A stretch of 64,000 nucleotides of DNA from Mixta sp. Marseille-Q2659 (lineage in GTDB: Bacteria > Pseudomonadota > Gammaproteobacteria > Enterobacterales > Enterobacteriaceae): NCBI RefSeq assembly GCF_940807255.1, contig NZ_CALNWY010000016.1, positions 21,518 to 85,517 of the forward strand, in the 5' to 3' direction. Both the position numbers and the translations under genes were made by a program. This document shows, piece after piece, positions 17,867-27,627 of this stretch (position 1 is the first letter of the stretch; each line of letters begins with the position of its first letter). The notes beneath the pieces were generated by a model. That model saw only the letters and a program-made list of their open reading frames with translations. It ran no database searches and had not been told where the DNA came from.

Positions 17867-18571
17867 ATGATGACGTCACGCACCGCGCAACAGTGCGGCC
17901 AAGCCGATTACGGTTGGCTGCAGGCGCGTTATACATTTTCGTTTGGCCACTATTTTGATCCGAAACTTCTGGGTTACGCGTCGCTGCGCGTTCTTAATCA
18001 GGAAGTGCTGGCGCCCGGCGCCGCGTTCCAGCCGCGCACCTATCCACAGGTGGATATTCTTAACCTGATCCTGCGCGGCGAGGCGGAATACCGCGACAGC
18101 GAAGGCAATTATCATCGCGCTGGCGATAACGACATGCTGCTGATCTCAACGCAGCCCGGCGTAACCTACAGCGAACTTAACGTTAACAACGATGCGCCGC
18201 TGACGCGTATTCAGCTCTGGCTGGATGCCTGTCCACAGCGCGAAAATCCGCTGGTGCAGCAGCTGTCGCTGGATCTTGTCCAGCCTCACCAGCTAATCGC
18301 CTCGCCGGACGGTGAAAAAGGCAGCTTACAGGTGCGCCAGCAGGTATGGATCCATCATTTGAATCTGGAACCGGGCGCGGAGTGGCAGCAGCCGCTACAG
18401 GGCTCGCGCGCCTGGCTGCAATCCATTCACGGTTCGTTTCAGGCACTGACGGCGAACGGCGAACGTGAAACTCTGGGCTGCGGCGATGGCGCCTTTATTC
18501 GCGATGAGACCAGTATTAAGGTGCAGGCGCAAACGCCGCTGCGCGCGCTGGTGATCGATTTGATGAGCTAA
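17867..18571 (+). CDS. yhaK: YhaK, pirin-like bicupin
   Basis: About 234 residues, strongly similar to E. coli YhaK: GWLQARYTFSFGHYFDPKLL with the conserved metal-binding-type His, and two cupin halves. E. coli YhaK is a cytosolic redox-sensitive pirin-like protein without proven enzyme activity. The start is set by a perfect AGGAGG at 17851-17856, 10 nt before ATG 17867; a second ATG follows directly. Divergent from yhaJ, which may control it. Confidence 0.94.
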   Translation: MMTSRTAQQCGQADYGWLQARYTFSFGHYFDPKLLGYASLRVLNQEVLAPGAAFQPRTYPQVDILNLILRGEAEYRDSEGNYHRAGDNDMLLISTQPGVTYSELNVNNDAPLTRIQLWLDACPQRENPLVQQLSLDLVQPHQLIASPDGEKGSLQVRQQVWIHHLNLEPGAEWQQPLQGSRAWLQSIHGSFQALTANGERETLGCGDGAFIRDETSIKVQAQTPLRALVIDLMS

Positions 18572-18664
18572 AAAGCGGGGATTGGCGGCGAGTAAAGTTT
18601 GCCGAGCCAAAACGTTGAGTAACCGTCTTATCTTACGCAATGATTACAGGTTACGCGCAACGCT

Positions 18665-18698
18665 ATCAGGGGCGACAGCGTCGCCCCTGATGGGCTTA
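18665..18698. terminator. Terminator between yhaK and dolP
   Basis: A perfect 12-bp stem (ATCAGGGGCGAC at 18665-18676 with GTCGCCCCTGAT at 18680-18691) followed by GGGCTTATTT. It separates the convergent yhaK and dolP. Confidence 0.7.
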
Positions 18699-19268
18699 TT
18701 TCAGAATGGTAAAAGCGGTGGTGACGTGTTTGACGCCGCTGACCCGGCTGGCAATATCCGCCGCCGCGCTGGCTTCCTGTTGAGTCACCAGGCCCAGCAG
18801 GAACACTTCGCCATTTTCCGTGGTTACCTTCACATTGGATGATTTCACCTGATCGCTGCCCAGCAGTTGGGAACGCACTTTGGTGGTAATCCAGGTATCG
18901 GACGATGCGGTACCTAACGTGACTTTTGGCCCCTGACGGATCTCGTTATACACTTCCGTTGCGCCATCTACGCCGACGGCAATCTGCTTCGCGCGCTCCG
19001 CCACTTCCGTACTTGGCGCCTGGCCGGTCAGCAGCACTTTGCCCTGATAGGCGGTCGCCACAATATGCGCATCATTTTTTATTTGCTGATCTTTCGCCAG
19101 CGCGTTGCTGACGCGCAGCTCCAGCGTGCCGTCATCAACCTGCGTGCCTACGGTACGCGGATCGGTCGCCGTCTTGGTCGCGACCGCCGCGCTGCCGACA
19201 ACAACGGCGGCGCAGCCCTGTAATAACAGGGCAGCAAAGATCACTGCCAGTACAGATAATGGCTTCAT
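18696..19268 (-). CDS. dolP: DolP (YraP), outer-membrane BON-domain lipoprotein
   Basis: About 190 residues: a lipoprotein signal with lipobox LLQGC (Cys19) and two BON domains, the first containing VSNALAKDQQIKNDAH and the second STKVRSQLLG-like DTWITTKVRSQLLGSD. DolP sits at cell division sites, binds anionic phospholipid, and supports outer-membrane integrity and BAM function. The start is the ATG at 19268 with an AAGGAG site; a longer frame upstream lacks a signal. It is 13 nt behind diaA, as in E. coli. Confidence 0.95.
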   Translation of the reverse strand: MKPLSVLAVIFAALLLQGCAAVVVGSAAVATKTATDPRTVGTQVDDGTLELRVSNALAKDQQIKNDAHIVATAYQGKVLLTGQAPSTEVAERAKQIAVGVDGATEVYNEIRQGPKVTLGTASSDTWITTKVRSQLLGSDQVKSSNVKVTTENGEVFLLGLVTQQEASAAADIASRVSGVKHVTTAFTILK

Positions 19269-19281
19269 TACATCTCCTTGT

Positions 19282-19869
19282 TTATTCCTGATGAGGAAAC
19301 AGGGTGTTATCAATCAAATCACACAGACAGTTCACGGTAAGCATGTGCATTTCATGAATTCTGGCGCTTCTGTGTGATGGAATGCGAATCTCCACATCCT
19401 GCGGGCCCAGCAATCCAGCCAGCTCGCCGCCATCGTAGCCGGTCAGGGCGATAATCGTCATATCGCGCGTCACGGCCGCTTCAACCGCCTTCACAATATC
19501 GCGGCTGTTGCCGCGCGTTGAGATAGCCAGCAGTACATCGCCTGCCTGGCCCAGCGCCCTTACCTGTTTTGCATAGACTTCAATATGCAGCCGATCGTCG
19601 CCGATAGCGGTCAGCAAAATATTATCTGCGCTGAGCGCCAGCGCAGGCAGGCTGGGACGTTCCGCTTCGTAACGGTTAATCATGCTGGCGGCAAAATGTT
19701 GCGCATTCGCCGCCGAGGTGCCGTTGCCGCAGCACAGGATCTTATTGCCGTTCAGCAACGATTGCACCATGGTCATCGCCGCTCGCGAAATGGCGTCGGG
19801 TAACGCCTCCGCCGCGGCTATCTGCGTCTGTATACTTTCCGTAAAACAGGCTTTAATTCTATCCAGCAC
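19282..19869 (-). CDS. diaA: DiaA, DnaA initiator-associating protein
   Basis: About 195 residues, a SIS (sugar isomerase) domain protein nearly identical to E. coli DiaA ([40 protein letters not shown]). A DiaA tetramer binds DnaA and promotes its assembly at oriC. I chose GTG at 19869 as the start: it has AGGTGG five bases upstream and [12 protein letters not shown] aligns with the start of E. coli DiaA. The longer in-frame ATG at 19917 would overlap yraN. Confidence 0.95.
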   Translation of the reverse strand: MLDRIKACFTESIQTQIAAAEALPDAISRAAMTMVQSLLNGNKILCCGNGTSAANAQHFAASMINRYEAERPSLPALALSADNILLTAIGDDRLHIEVYAKQVRALGQAGDVLLAISTRGNSRDIVKAVEAAVTRDMTIIALTGYDGGELAGLLGPQDVEIRIPSHRSARIHEMHMLTVNCLCDLIDNTLFPHQE

Positions 19870-19883
19870 ACTACCACCTGGTT

Positions 19884-20279
19884 TTAAATGTGGGCTTGAA
19901 ACGCATCGGGTAGCCATGTGAGCTGCTGCCCGGTTATGGCGACCACGTCGAAACGACAGTCAACCGTATCAAAACTGGCGTTGCGCGCGGCCAGCCACAG
20001 GGCCGCGCTGCGCAACAGCTTCTGCTGTTTGTGCCAGGTTATGCTCATCGCCGCGCCGCCGAAACGTGCGTCGCGCCGATAGCGTACCTCGACAAACACC
20101 CACTGTCGCCCGTCACGCATGATTAAATCAAGCTCGCCAACGCGGTAACGCACGTTGGCGGCGACAAAGATCAGCCCCGCCTGTTCCAGATGACGCCGCG
20201 CCATCTGTTCATAGCGCGCGCCTTTTTGCTGACGGCTTAGCTGGCCGGGACCACCTGTCCATGACGATACTGGCTCCAT
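19884..20279 (-). CDS. yraN: YraN, UPF0102 nuclease-fold protein
   Basis: About 131 residues of the UPF0102 family, a restriction-endonuclease-like fold with the motif [21 protein letters not shown] (conserved E, D, ExK-type positions). The function is not established; related proteins are linked to DNA recombination or repair. The start overlaps the end of lpoA by about 43 nt (ATG at 20279, [10 protein letters not shown]); a start 24 nt further upstream is also possible. Part of lpoA-yraN-diaA-dolP. Confidence 0.9.
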   Translation of the reverse strand: MEPVSSWTGGPGQLSRQQKGARYEQMARRHLEQAGLIFVAANVRYRVGELDLIMRDGRQWVFVEVRYRRDARFGGAAMSITWHKQQKLLRSAALWLAARNASFDTVDCRFDVVAITGQQLTWLPDAFQAHI

Positions 20280-22306
20280 GTCAACTTCCTGTTGATAACG
20301 CAATCCTCGGTAGCGCTCAGCTGACCGGTATTGCCGTCAATACGGAAGCCGGGCATCTGGCGCATCTCGCTAAAGTGGTTAGCCAGCGTCCAGGCGTCAA
20401 TGCCCATCGCATAGAGGCGAACCAGCGAATAATCATTATTAAAGCTGCGCGCCGCCTGCTGCATCAGCGCCGGGTTAGCGCCCGACAACAGCGGAATATC
20501 GCTGAATTGCAGACCGTCCATCTCCAGACGGAAATCCGGGCCAGCGCCCGCCTGGAAGCTGCGCGAACTGGCATAGAGCGCGACGTTGCTGCGGCTGCTG
20601 ACGCGCATGGCGATCATCGGCTTAATCAGCTGAAGTTCGCTCTGGGTCGCCACAATATAAACCGCATCCACGTTGCCGCCGCTAACCGCTGGCTCCGCTG
20701 GCGCGCTGCTCTGCGGTGCCGGAATCGTCAGGCCGGCGATGGTGACGCTCTGCGGCTCGCTAACCGCTGGCGTAACCGGCGTACCGCTCAGATTGATCCC
20801 CGCGCCGCTGTTAATGCCCTGCTTCAGCTCGGCGGTAGAACCAAACGGCTGCTGAAGAACGGTGCTGCCGCCCAGGGTTTGCCACTCTTGCGCGAAAGCT
20901 TTGCTGACGCGATCGCCCAGCGAACTGCGCGGCACCAGCAGCAACGGCATACGTTTACCCTGCTGCCAGATATGATGCGCGGCGTCACGCGCTTCGTCTT
21001 CAGGAGAAAGCGCAAAGTAGCAAAGATTCGGATGGTTCTGGATCTTTTCCGGCTCGTTCAACGCCAGCACATTCAGCGGCGTTGAGGTGTCGGCCAGCTG
21101 CTGCACATTGTTTTTTAACAGCGGGCCGACCACCAGCGTCGCGCCATCCTGCTGCGCCTGCGCGATAACCTGCTGAATCGGCTGAGAGCTGGTGTCGTAC
21201 ACTTTGATCTCGGCATTGCTGGCCGGCGCTGTCGTAACGCGAGACGGCTGTTGCGCGACGGCTGGCGCCTGCGCCGGTTCGCTTGCGCTTTCTGTGTTAT
21301 CAACGGGCGCGGCAGAAGGACTGACGACCGCGTCCGCCTGCGGCTGCGCATTGTCAGTCGGGGCTTCGCCCTCCTGAGCGTTCGCGTCCGCCAGAGACAC
21401 CGGATTCTGCGCGCTGCCGACGGCTGGCGCTGGCGCCTGGTTCAGAACGCCGTTTTTAGCATCAACAAAGCCTTTTTGAATTGCGCTGGCGAAAACCTGC
21501 GCCTGGCCGCTTAACGGCAGCAGCAGCGCAATCTTGCCAGTTGAGGCGGGCTGCATATTCTGCATCTGGCTAAGCGCCGTCGGCAGCGTTTTGGCCGCCG
21601 GATTCTGCGGATAGCGCGTTTGCCAGTCGCTGATGCCCGCTTTCAACATATCGGGATCGGTACTGTTCGCCTTGTAGACGTTCAGCAGATCGAGCCAGCC
21701 CTGCAGCGTATTTTCATCTGCATTAATCACCAGGCTGCTCATCTGCTCCGGCGGCAGCTGTGTTAATGCTTGCCAGGTCGCATCGATATTGTCCTGATGC
21801 GCCTTATCCGTCAGCAGCGGTTCCTGCGCAATCAGCGCACGCACCAGATCCAGCGATGGGCGGTTCTGACTGGCTGCGATCTGTAAACTGTAGTAGCGCA
21901 GCTGCTGATCTTTAGAGAGAGAAGAAGGATCCAGTTTCGCGAGAATTGCCTGCGCATTGGTAACATCCTGACTGCCGAGGCGCAGCTGGGCGGTGAGCAG
22001 TTGCAGCTCCTGACGCTGAGCATCGCTCAGCTGCTGCGGAAGCTGGGTCATCTGCTGATTCGCCTGGGGATACTTCCCTTCATTCAGCAATGCACGTATA
22101 GCAAGTAATTGCCAGTCAGCCTTGTTATCATCTGGGCTTTGCTGCACCTGTTGCAGATAATAGTCGGATGTGCCCGTCGCCGGCCCCTGAATATTGACCG
22201 AGGGAGTCTGCGGCGTCTGGCCGGTACAGGCTGCTAAGATCAGCCCCGCCAGGAGAACAGGCACGAAGCGTCCTGCTTTTTTTCGAACGACTTTTGAAGG
22301 AAGCAT
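20237..22306 (-). CDS. lpoA: LpoA, outer-membrane lipoprotein activator of PBP1A
   Basis: 689 residues: lipoprotein signal with lipobox LILAAC (Cys27), an N-terminal TPR-like domain (about 35-255), and a C-terminal type-1 periplasmic-binding-protein fold ([20 protein letters not shown] at about 258). A Pro/Ala/Gln-rich stretch (about 285-365) interrupts the C-terminal domain; enterobacterial LpoA has a flexible insert there. LpoA stimulates the transpeptidase of PBP1A for peptidoglycan synthesis. Divergent from rsmI and first gene of lpoA-yraN-diaA-dolP. Confidence 0.96.
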   Translation of the reverse strand: MLPSKVVRKKAGRFVPVLLAGLILAACTGQTPQTPSVNIQGPATGTSDYYLQQVQQSPDDNKADWQLLAIRALLNEGKYPQANQQMTQLPQQLSDAQRQELQLLTAQLRLGSQDVTNAQAILAKLDPSSLSKDQQLRYYSLQIAASQNRPSLDLVRALIAQEPLLTDKAHQDNIDATWQALTQLPPEQMSSLVINADENTLQGWLDLLNVYKANSTDPDMLKAGISDWQTRYPQNPAAKTLPTALSQMQNMQPASTGKIALLLPLSGQAQVFASAIQKGFVDAKNGVLNQAPAPAVGSAQNPVSLADANAQEGEAPTDNAQPQADAVVSPSAAPVDNTESASEPAQAPAVAQQPSRVTTAPASNAEIKVYDTSSQPIQQVIAQAQQDGATLVVGPLLKNNVQQLADTSTPLNVLALNEPEKIQNHPNLCYFALSPEDEARDAAHHIWQQGKRMPLLLVPRSSLGDRVSKAFAQEWQTLGGSTVLQQPFGSTAELKQGINSGAGINLSGTPVTPAVSEPQSVTIAGLTIPAPQSSAPAEPAVSGGNVDAVYIVATQSELQLIKPMIAMRVSSRSNVALYASSRSFQAGAGPDFRLEMDGLQFSDIPLLSGANPALMQQAARSFNNDYSLVRLYAMGIDAWTLANHFSEMRQMPGFRIDGNTGQLSATEDCVINRKLTWSQYRHGQVVPAS

Positions 22307-22367
22307 ACTGTATCCAGTAAGTTTTTTTCAGGATGCTCAATATTAAATCGGCAATTCGGATGAAACA

Positions 22368-23231
22368 ATGAAACAACACGATCGGGCAGAGATTTCTGCC
22401 AGCACGCTCTATATCGTTCCCACTCCGATAGGCAACCTGGGCGACATTACCCAGCGGGCGCTGACGGTGCTTGAGAGCGTCGATCTGGTGGCTGCGGAAG
22501 ATACACGTCATACCGGACTGTTGCTACAACATTTCGCCATCAATGCGCGACTGTTCGCATTACACGATCATAATGAACAACAAAAGGCGGAAGTGCTGCT
22601 GGCAAAGCTGCAGGAAGGCCAAAGCATTGCGCTGGTTTCCGACGCCGGTACGCCGCTGATTAACGATCCCGGCTATCATCTGGTGCGCCGCTGCCGCGAA
22701 GCGGGTATTCGCGTGGTGCCGCTGCCGGGCGCCTGCGCCGCCATTGCCGCGCTCAGCGCCGCCGGTTTGCCCTCTGACCGTTTTTGCTATGAAGGTTTCC
22801 TGCCGGCAAAAAGCAAAGCGCGCTGCGATACGCTACGCGCCCTGGCCCAGGAGCCGCGCACGCTGATTTTTTATGAGTCCACGCATCGCCTGCTCGACAG
22901 CCTGCGCGATATGATCAGCGAGCTGGGCGCGGATCGCTACGTGGTGCTGGCGCGTGAGATCACCAAAACCTGGGAATCGATTCACGGCGCGCCGGTCGCC
23001 GAGCTGCTGACGTGGATTGAAGAGGATGAAAATCGCCGCAAAGGCGAAATGGTGCTGATTGTCGAAGGCCATCAGGCCGATCAGGAAGCGTTGCCGCTCG
23101 AGGCGTTGCGCACGCTGGCACTGCTGCAAAAAGAGCTGCCGCTCAAGAAAGCCGCCGCGCTAACGGCGGAAATCCACGGCGTAAAGAAAAACGCGCTCTA
23201 TAAATATGCGCTGGAGCAGCAAGAAGGATGA
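22368..23231 (+). CDS. rsmI: RsmI, 16S rRNA (cytidine-1402-2'-O)-methyltransferase
   Basis: 287 residues of the tetrapyrrole-methylase fold, with [18 protein letters not shown] near the N-terminus and [19 protein letters not shown] as the SAM-binding part. Together with RsmH it makes N4,2'-O-dimethylcytidine at C1402 in the ribosomal P site. The start MKQHDRAE matches E. coli. It is divergent from lpoA and directly upstream of rnpB. Confidence 0.96.
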   Translation: MKQHDRAEISASTLYIVPTPIGNLGDITQRALTVLESVDLVAAEDTRHTGLLLQHFAINARLFALHDHNEQQKAEVLLAKLQEGQSIALVSDAGTPLINDPGYHLVRRCREAGIRVVPLPGACAAIAALSAAGLPSDRFCYEGFLPAKSKARCDTLRALAQEPRTLIFYESTHRLLDSLRDMISELGADRYVVLAREITKTWESIHGAPVAELLTWIEEDENRRKGEMVLIVEGHQADQEALPLEALRTLALLQKELPLKKAAALTAEIHGVKKNALYKYALEQQEG

Positions 23232-23263
23232 CAAAGCGCTCAGAATAACCTATCATCCGCGCC

Positions 23264-23640
<377 letters not shown>

Positions 23641-23644
23641 CTTT

Positions 23645-23672
23645 AAAAAAACCCCGCTTCGGCGGGGTTTTT
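23645..23672 (+). terminator. rnpB terminator
   Basis: AAAAACCCCGC-TTCG-GCGGGGTTTTT: a strong GC stem with a T run directly after the RNase P RNA. It is symmetrical and may also stop the accessory operon from the other side. Confidence 0.92.
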
Positions 23673-23739
23673 GCTTTGTGCGGCAAGCCAACTCGCTATG
23701 CAGAAACTGCGATTACTGGCCAGATGCCGCCCTTTCCTG

Positions 23740-25650
23740 CTACAGCCGACTCAGGCAATCCAGCGCGACGCTCTTAAAACTGTCGAAATCAATGCTGTCG
23801 CGCAGGCGCGTCATGGCGCGCTCACGCATAAAGGTGACGAACAGATCGTAAATCGCCATCGCTTCTTCATAATCATCTTTGCTGATAGCCAGCAGGAAAA
23901 TGACGTAAGCCGTCTCTTCGCCCCAGGCGATGCCCTGCGGCGCCAGTACGGTATACACCACGCTTTTTTTCGCCAGCAGACCCAGCGAGTGCGGCAGCGC
24001 AATCCCCTCACCCAGCATGGTGCTGAGGATCGCTTCGCGCTCCTCAACTGACGGATAAAAGGCTTCATCGACAAAGCCTTCCTGTTCCAGCTGCTGACAA
24101 AGCTGGCGGAACAGCTGCGTCTGATCCATCGGCTGGTCGATAATGCAGAAATGGTGCGCATCGAAAAACTTTTCCAGCATATAGGGCTTGGTGCGATCCA
24201 CCAGCACCTGCTTGCCCAGCTGCTCCAGCTGATAATCAGTAGGAAACGGCGACATCACTACCACCGGTTTGCCCTTCTCGCTCAGGCGAACGGTAGAGAT
24301 AACAAAATCTTCGTCGAGGCTTTCCAGCATCTCATACTCACGCAGCGAGATAATTCGCGTCACCACCAGCTGCGGATATTTGCGCAGCAGCATCGCCTGC
24401 ACCATGCGCACGGTGGAATTGCCGGTATCGCACACCAGCATGACCTGCGGATGTCGCTGATAGCCGACGTTATAGTGGCGCTCCAGCCCGACGCCGATAT
24501 GCAGCACCAAAAAACCGATCTCATTTTCGCTGATGACGTAGGGCGTATATTTGCTCCAGCTGGAAACCGCCGCCAGCGTCATATCATAGGCCATCGGATA
24601 GTGCTGTTTGATATTGGTCAGCAGCGGATTGGGAATAGTGATCTGATAGCGCACGCGGGTAATCATGGTCTTAATGTGCGTCAGCAGGTCGGCGCGCAGC
24701 TGTTCGTCGCTTTGCAGGTTGTAGTTGTAGTGCGTATTGATATAGCTAAGGATGTAGTTCACCAGCGAATCGCCGTCGTCCGCGCTGATCGCGCTGGGAG
24801 CGATCTCTTCTACCCGCCGGGCGGCGATATTCAGGCGCAGCCAGGCCTCTTCCGCAGGCGCAATCACTTTACCGGTAATCGGACGCATCAGATTGATAAT
24901 ATGACGCGCTGCCGCCTGCACATCGCTGTCTACCTCGTCGGCACTAAAGTCGGAAAGCGGATAGCCTTCGCTGATGCGCCGCACCGCAACCGCGCAGTAC
25001 AGGCGCAGATAAAGCTCGCCTTCATCGGTCATACGAATATTAAAGCGCGCAAAGCACTGCAGCAGCAGCGGCTGCAACGTCAGCAGCATACCGCTGTTGA
25101 GCGCTTCCATTTGCAGCAGCGGGCTTTCGCTGTTTTCCTGGGCGATCTGATACAGCAGATCGGTCAGGCAGGTGCGGATCGCCATTTCACTGCCGAACAG
25201 CTTCATGCCGTAACGCGGACGCGCTTCAATCGTCAGCTGATAGCGACTAAGCCATTCGCGCACTTCCGCCATATCGCTTTGCAGCGTGGCGCGGCTGACA
25301 AACCACTCCTCTGCCAGATCCTCCAGCTTGATAGCCCAGGCGGAAGTGAGGAAGCGCGTCAGCAGGTAGTGAATGCGCTCCGTAGAGGTGCGGGGAACAC
25401 GCAAATGGGAAGGCGTTTGCTGGCGCAGCCGCTGATAGCGCGCCGGATCGAGAATACGCAGCTGATAGCCTTCGCCGCGACTCAGAACAAACAGCGCACC
25501 GTGATCGGCCAGCATCTCATTAAGCATATTGATATCGGTGCGCACGGTGCGCGTGGAAACCGCAAAACGCCGCGCCAGCTCATCCTGCGGCAGCGTCTCG
25601 TTTTGCAACGTATCAAATAACTGAGCCAGTCGCTGGTTTGGAAATCTCAC
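23740..25650 (-). CDS. PRD-containing transcription activator with EIIB- and EIIA-like domains
   Basis: 636 residues. Domains in order: HTH_11-type DNA-binding helix (1-60, QDELARRFAVSTRTVRTDIN), Mga-like second HTH (about 80-150), two PTS regulation domains (about 180-400), a GatB-like EIIB domain (about 415-490, with CDTGNSTVRM), and a fructose/mannitol-type EIIA domain (about 500-636, with LPHSLGLLAKK). This is the layout of MtlR/LicR-type DNA-binding activators, not of RNA-binding BglG. Activity is expected to respond to phosphorylation by the PTS. GTG start behind AGAGGA. It is the last gene of the accessory operon and most likely its own regulator. Confidence 0.85.
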   Translation of the reverse strand: MRFPNQRLAQLFDTLQNETLPQDELARRFAVSTRTVRTDINMLNEMLADHGALFVLSRGEGYQLRILDPARYQRLRQQTPSHLRVPRTSTERIHYLLTRFLTSAWAIKLEDLAEEWFVSRATLQSDMAEVREWLSRYQLTIEARPRYGMKLFGSEMAIRTCLTDLLYQIAQENSESPLLQMEALNSGMLLTLQPLLLQCFARFNIRMTDEGELYLRLYCAVAVRRISEGYPLSDFSADEVDSDVQAAARHIINLMRPITGKVIAPAEEAWLRLNIAARRVEEIAPSAISADDGDSLVNYILSYINTHYNYNLQSDEQLRADLLTHIKTMITRVRYQITIPNPLLTNIKQHYPMAYDMTLAAVSSWSKYTPYVISENEIGFLVLHIGVGLERHYNVGYQRHPQVMLVCDTGNSTVRMVQAMLLRKYPQLVVTRIISLREYEMLESLDEDFVISTVRLSEKGKPVVVMSPFPTDYQLEQLGKQVLVDRTKPYMLEKFFDAHHFCIIDQPMDQTQLFRQLCQQLEQEGFVDEAFYPSVEEREAILSTMLGEGIALPHSLGLLAKKSVVYTVLAPQGIAWGEETAYVIFLLAISKDDYEEAMAIYDLFVTFMRERAMTRLRDSIDFDSFKSVALDCLSRL

Positions 25651-25708
25651 GGCAGCTATCCTCTGTTAGCAGCGCCTCAGCGCTGCGATGTTACTCATCG
25701 GCCTCTGC

Positions 25709-26812
25709 TCATGGCACGATCACCATCTGTGATGGCGCCCCAATCGCGGTGTAATCATTGCTAAAACGCAGCTTCCCACTGGCGCTGTCCACAGAGAAGC
25801 GGGTGATGTTGTCGCTGCGCTGGTTCAGGACGTACAGCGTTTTGCCATCCGGCGAAAGCGTTAACGTGCGTGGATAATCGCCGCGCGTCCAGACATCCTC
25901 AATAAACGTCAGCGCGCCGTCTGGCGCAACCTGAAAGTGTCCAATGCTGTTATGTAAGCGATTCAGCACATAAAGATGCTCGCCGCGCTTATCGATCGCC
26001 AGACCGGCGGCAAAGCTGGTGCCTTTATAACCCGGCGGTAGCGACGATACCGTCGCCCCTTCCGTCAGCGTTCCTTTTTGCGGGTTCAGCAGATAGCGCG
26101 TGAGGGTTGATGCCTCTTCGTTAATTAAATAAAGCGATTTGCCATCCGGCGCGAAAACAAAGTGCCTTGGCCCCGCGCCGGCTGAAGAAGCGGCCAGCCA
26201 CGGCGGCGTATTTGGCGTCAGCTTGCCCTGCTCGCTCAGACGATACTGGTAAATTCGATCCAGGCCTAAATCGGTGCTGAACAGGTAACGACCCTGCGGA
26301 TCGCTGGCGATCATATGCGCATGGGGCCCATCATGATCGCTGCTGGCAAAGCTGCCTTCTACCGCTGCCTGCGGCTGCGCAGCGCCCGGCGGGCCCTGAT
26401 GCTGTTTGCTGTCGCTGGCTTTTTCCAGGCCGCCATCGGCCCGCACCGGCAATACGGCGATGGTTCCGCTGACATAATTAGCGACCAGCAGCTGTTTGCC
26501 GTTGGGCGTGAGCGACAGGTAAACCGGGCCGCGTCCTTCAGAGCTGACCCGATTGATCTCCGTCAGGCTACCGTCCTTAGCCAGACGATACGCGACAATA
26601 ATACCCGGATCGCTTTCGCTGCCGACATACAGCACGTCGCCCTGCGCATTCGCCGTTAGCTGCGCGGCATTCGGCAGCTGGCTGACCTGGGTTTTATCGC
26701 TTAGCGCGCCGTCAGGCGCGATGTTAAAACGGTAAACGCCCTCGCCGTGCGGCTGATAGGTGCCGACAAACGCATAAGGCGCCGCTGTCGCCAGCGGCGC
26801 AACGCCAAACAA
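25709..26812 (-). CDS. Exported lactonase-like seven-bladed beta-propeller (6-phosphogluconolactonase family)
   Basis: About 367 residues in the lactonase family (YbhE/Pgl type): repeated blades with motifs such as NGKQLLVANYVSG, DPQGRYLFSTDLGLDRI and SPDGKTLYVLNQRSDN. A signal-peptide-like start (LFGVAPLATAAPYAF) suggests export. The listed start is a TTG at 26812. A better position, just behind AGGGGAG (26844-26850), is occupied by ATA codons (26837-26842), and the frame from there would give a complete signal peptide. So the native start codon may be lost or non-canonical. It lies between the KDGP aldolase and the regulator and may open a sugar lactone in the periplasm. Confidence 0.75.
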   Translation of the reverse strand: MFGVAPLATAAPYAFVGTYQPHGEGVYRFNIAPDGALSDKTQVSQLPNAAQLTANAQGDVLYVGSESDPGIIVAYRLAKDGSLTEINRVSSEGRGPVYLSLTPNGKQLLVANYVSGTIAVLPVRADGGLEKASDSKQHQGPPGAAQPQAAVEGSFASSDHDGPHAHMIASDPQGRYLFSTDLGLDRIYQYRLSEQGKLTPNTPPWLAASSAGAGPRHFVFAPDGKSLYLINEEASTLTRYLLNPQKGTLTEGATVSSLPPGYKGTSFAAGLAIDKRGEHLYVLNRLHNSIGHFQVAPDGALTFIEDVWTRGDYPRTLTLSPDGKTLYVLNQRSDNITRFSVDSASGKLRFSNDYTAIGAPSQMVIVP

Positions 26813-26886
26813 TGCCAGATAAATCGCTGATTTGCTTATTATTCTCCCCTGTGGTTGTATTGCCGTTGCGCCGCAATGGGCAGAAC

Positions 26887-27627
26887 TTAGCCTACCAGCT
26901 TTTTGGTCATTGCCAGCAGCGTTCTGACATCTTCAGGCCGCGTATCGCCAGAGGCTTTATCGATAATCGAACTGTAGATATGCGGAATGATTTTGCTGAC
27001 GCCCGCATCCAGCGCAATCTGCAAAATCGCCTCATAGTTATCGAGATCGATGCCGCCGGTCGGCTCCAGCCAGAAATCGTGATCGGCGCAGGCCTGCGCT
27101 ACCGCTTTAAATTCATCAACCGCCTTCAGGCCGCCCATCGGGAAATATTTAATCGAGCTGCCGCCCATATCCTTCAGCATAGCGATCGCAGTTTCGACCG
27201 GCACAATCCCGTCCGGAGCCTGCGCGCTGAGCGGGCCGGTGGAGATTTTGACTTTACCCGGCGTGCCGGTTGGCGAAACCAGACCGTTAACTACCGTTTG
27301 CTGCTGTCCCAGCAGCGCGCGGCTAGTCGCCACGCCGGTAAAGACCTGATTGACATGCTGCGGCTGCACCTGCGCGGAAATTTCGCTGACCATCGCCGAC
27401 TGACGCGGATCGCCCGCGCCGAGGCCAACGGAGAGCGCGTTATCGATCAGCGCTGCATACTCACGCATATCCTCAACGGCGCTCTCCACGCTGGCGTAGT
27501 TTTTCGATAACACGCCGACCAGCACGTGACCTTCAGCGGCCTGCCAGATGGCCTGGGCGTTAGCTTTCGAGCCTGCCAGTACGTTCAGGCACACACGGTT
27601 TTGATAAAAATCAGGCGTCAGCGTCAT
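26887..27627 (-). CDS. KDGP aldolase family protein (DgaF/EF_0839-like)
   Basis: 246 residues of the family of 2-dehydro-3-deoxy-phosphogluconate aldolases related to Salmonella DgaF (D-glucosaminate pathway) and Enterococcus EF_0839. Visible motifs: VLVGVLSKNYASVESAVEDM, GGSSIKYFPMGG (with the probable Schiff-base Lys), and WLEPTGGIDLDN. It would split KDGP to pyruvate and glyceraldehyde 3-phosphate. The ATG overlaps the stop of the PLP-enzyme gene by 4 bp, so the two steps are translated together. Confidence 0.85.
   Translation of the reverse strand: MTLTPDFYQNRVCLNVLAGSKANAQAIWQAAEGHVLVGVLSKNYASVESAVEDMREYAALIDNALSVGLGAGDPRQSAMVSEISAQVQPQHVNQVFTGVATSRALLGQQQTVVNGLVSPTGTPGKVKISTGPLSAQAPDGIVPVETAIAMLKDMGGSSIKYFPMGGLKAVDEFKAVAQACADHDFWLEPTGGIDLDNYEAILQIALDAGVSKIIPHIYSSIIDKASGDTRPEDVRTLLAMTKKLVG

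Noticed and set aside
20261..21085. 274-codon plus-strand frame opposite lpoA
   Set aside because: Shadow of the well-identified lpoA coding sequence; low-complexity Arg/His/Gln-rich product without domains.
22306..22320. LexA-like box at the lpoA start (ACTG-TATC-CAGT)
   Set aside because: The spacing is 4, not the N8 between CTGT and ACAG of a LexA site.
24151..25620. 489-codon plus-strand frame opposite the PRD regulator
   Set aside because: Antisense shadow caused by GC-rich codon bias; the minus-strand protein has recognisable domains along its whole length.
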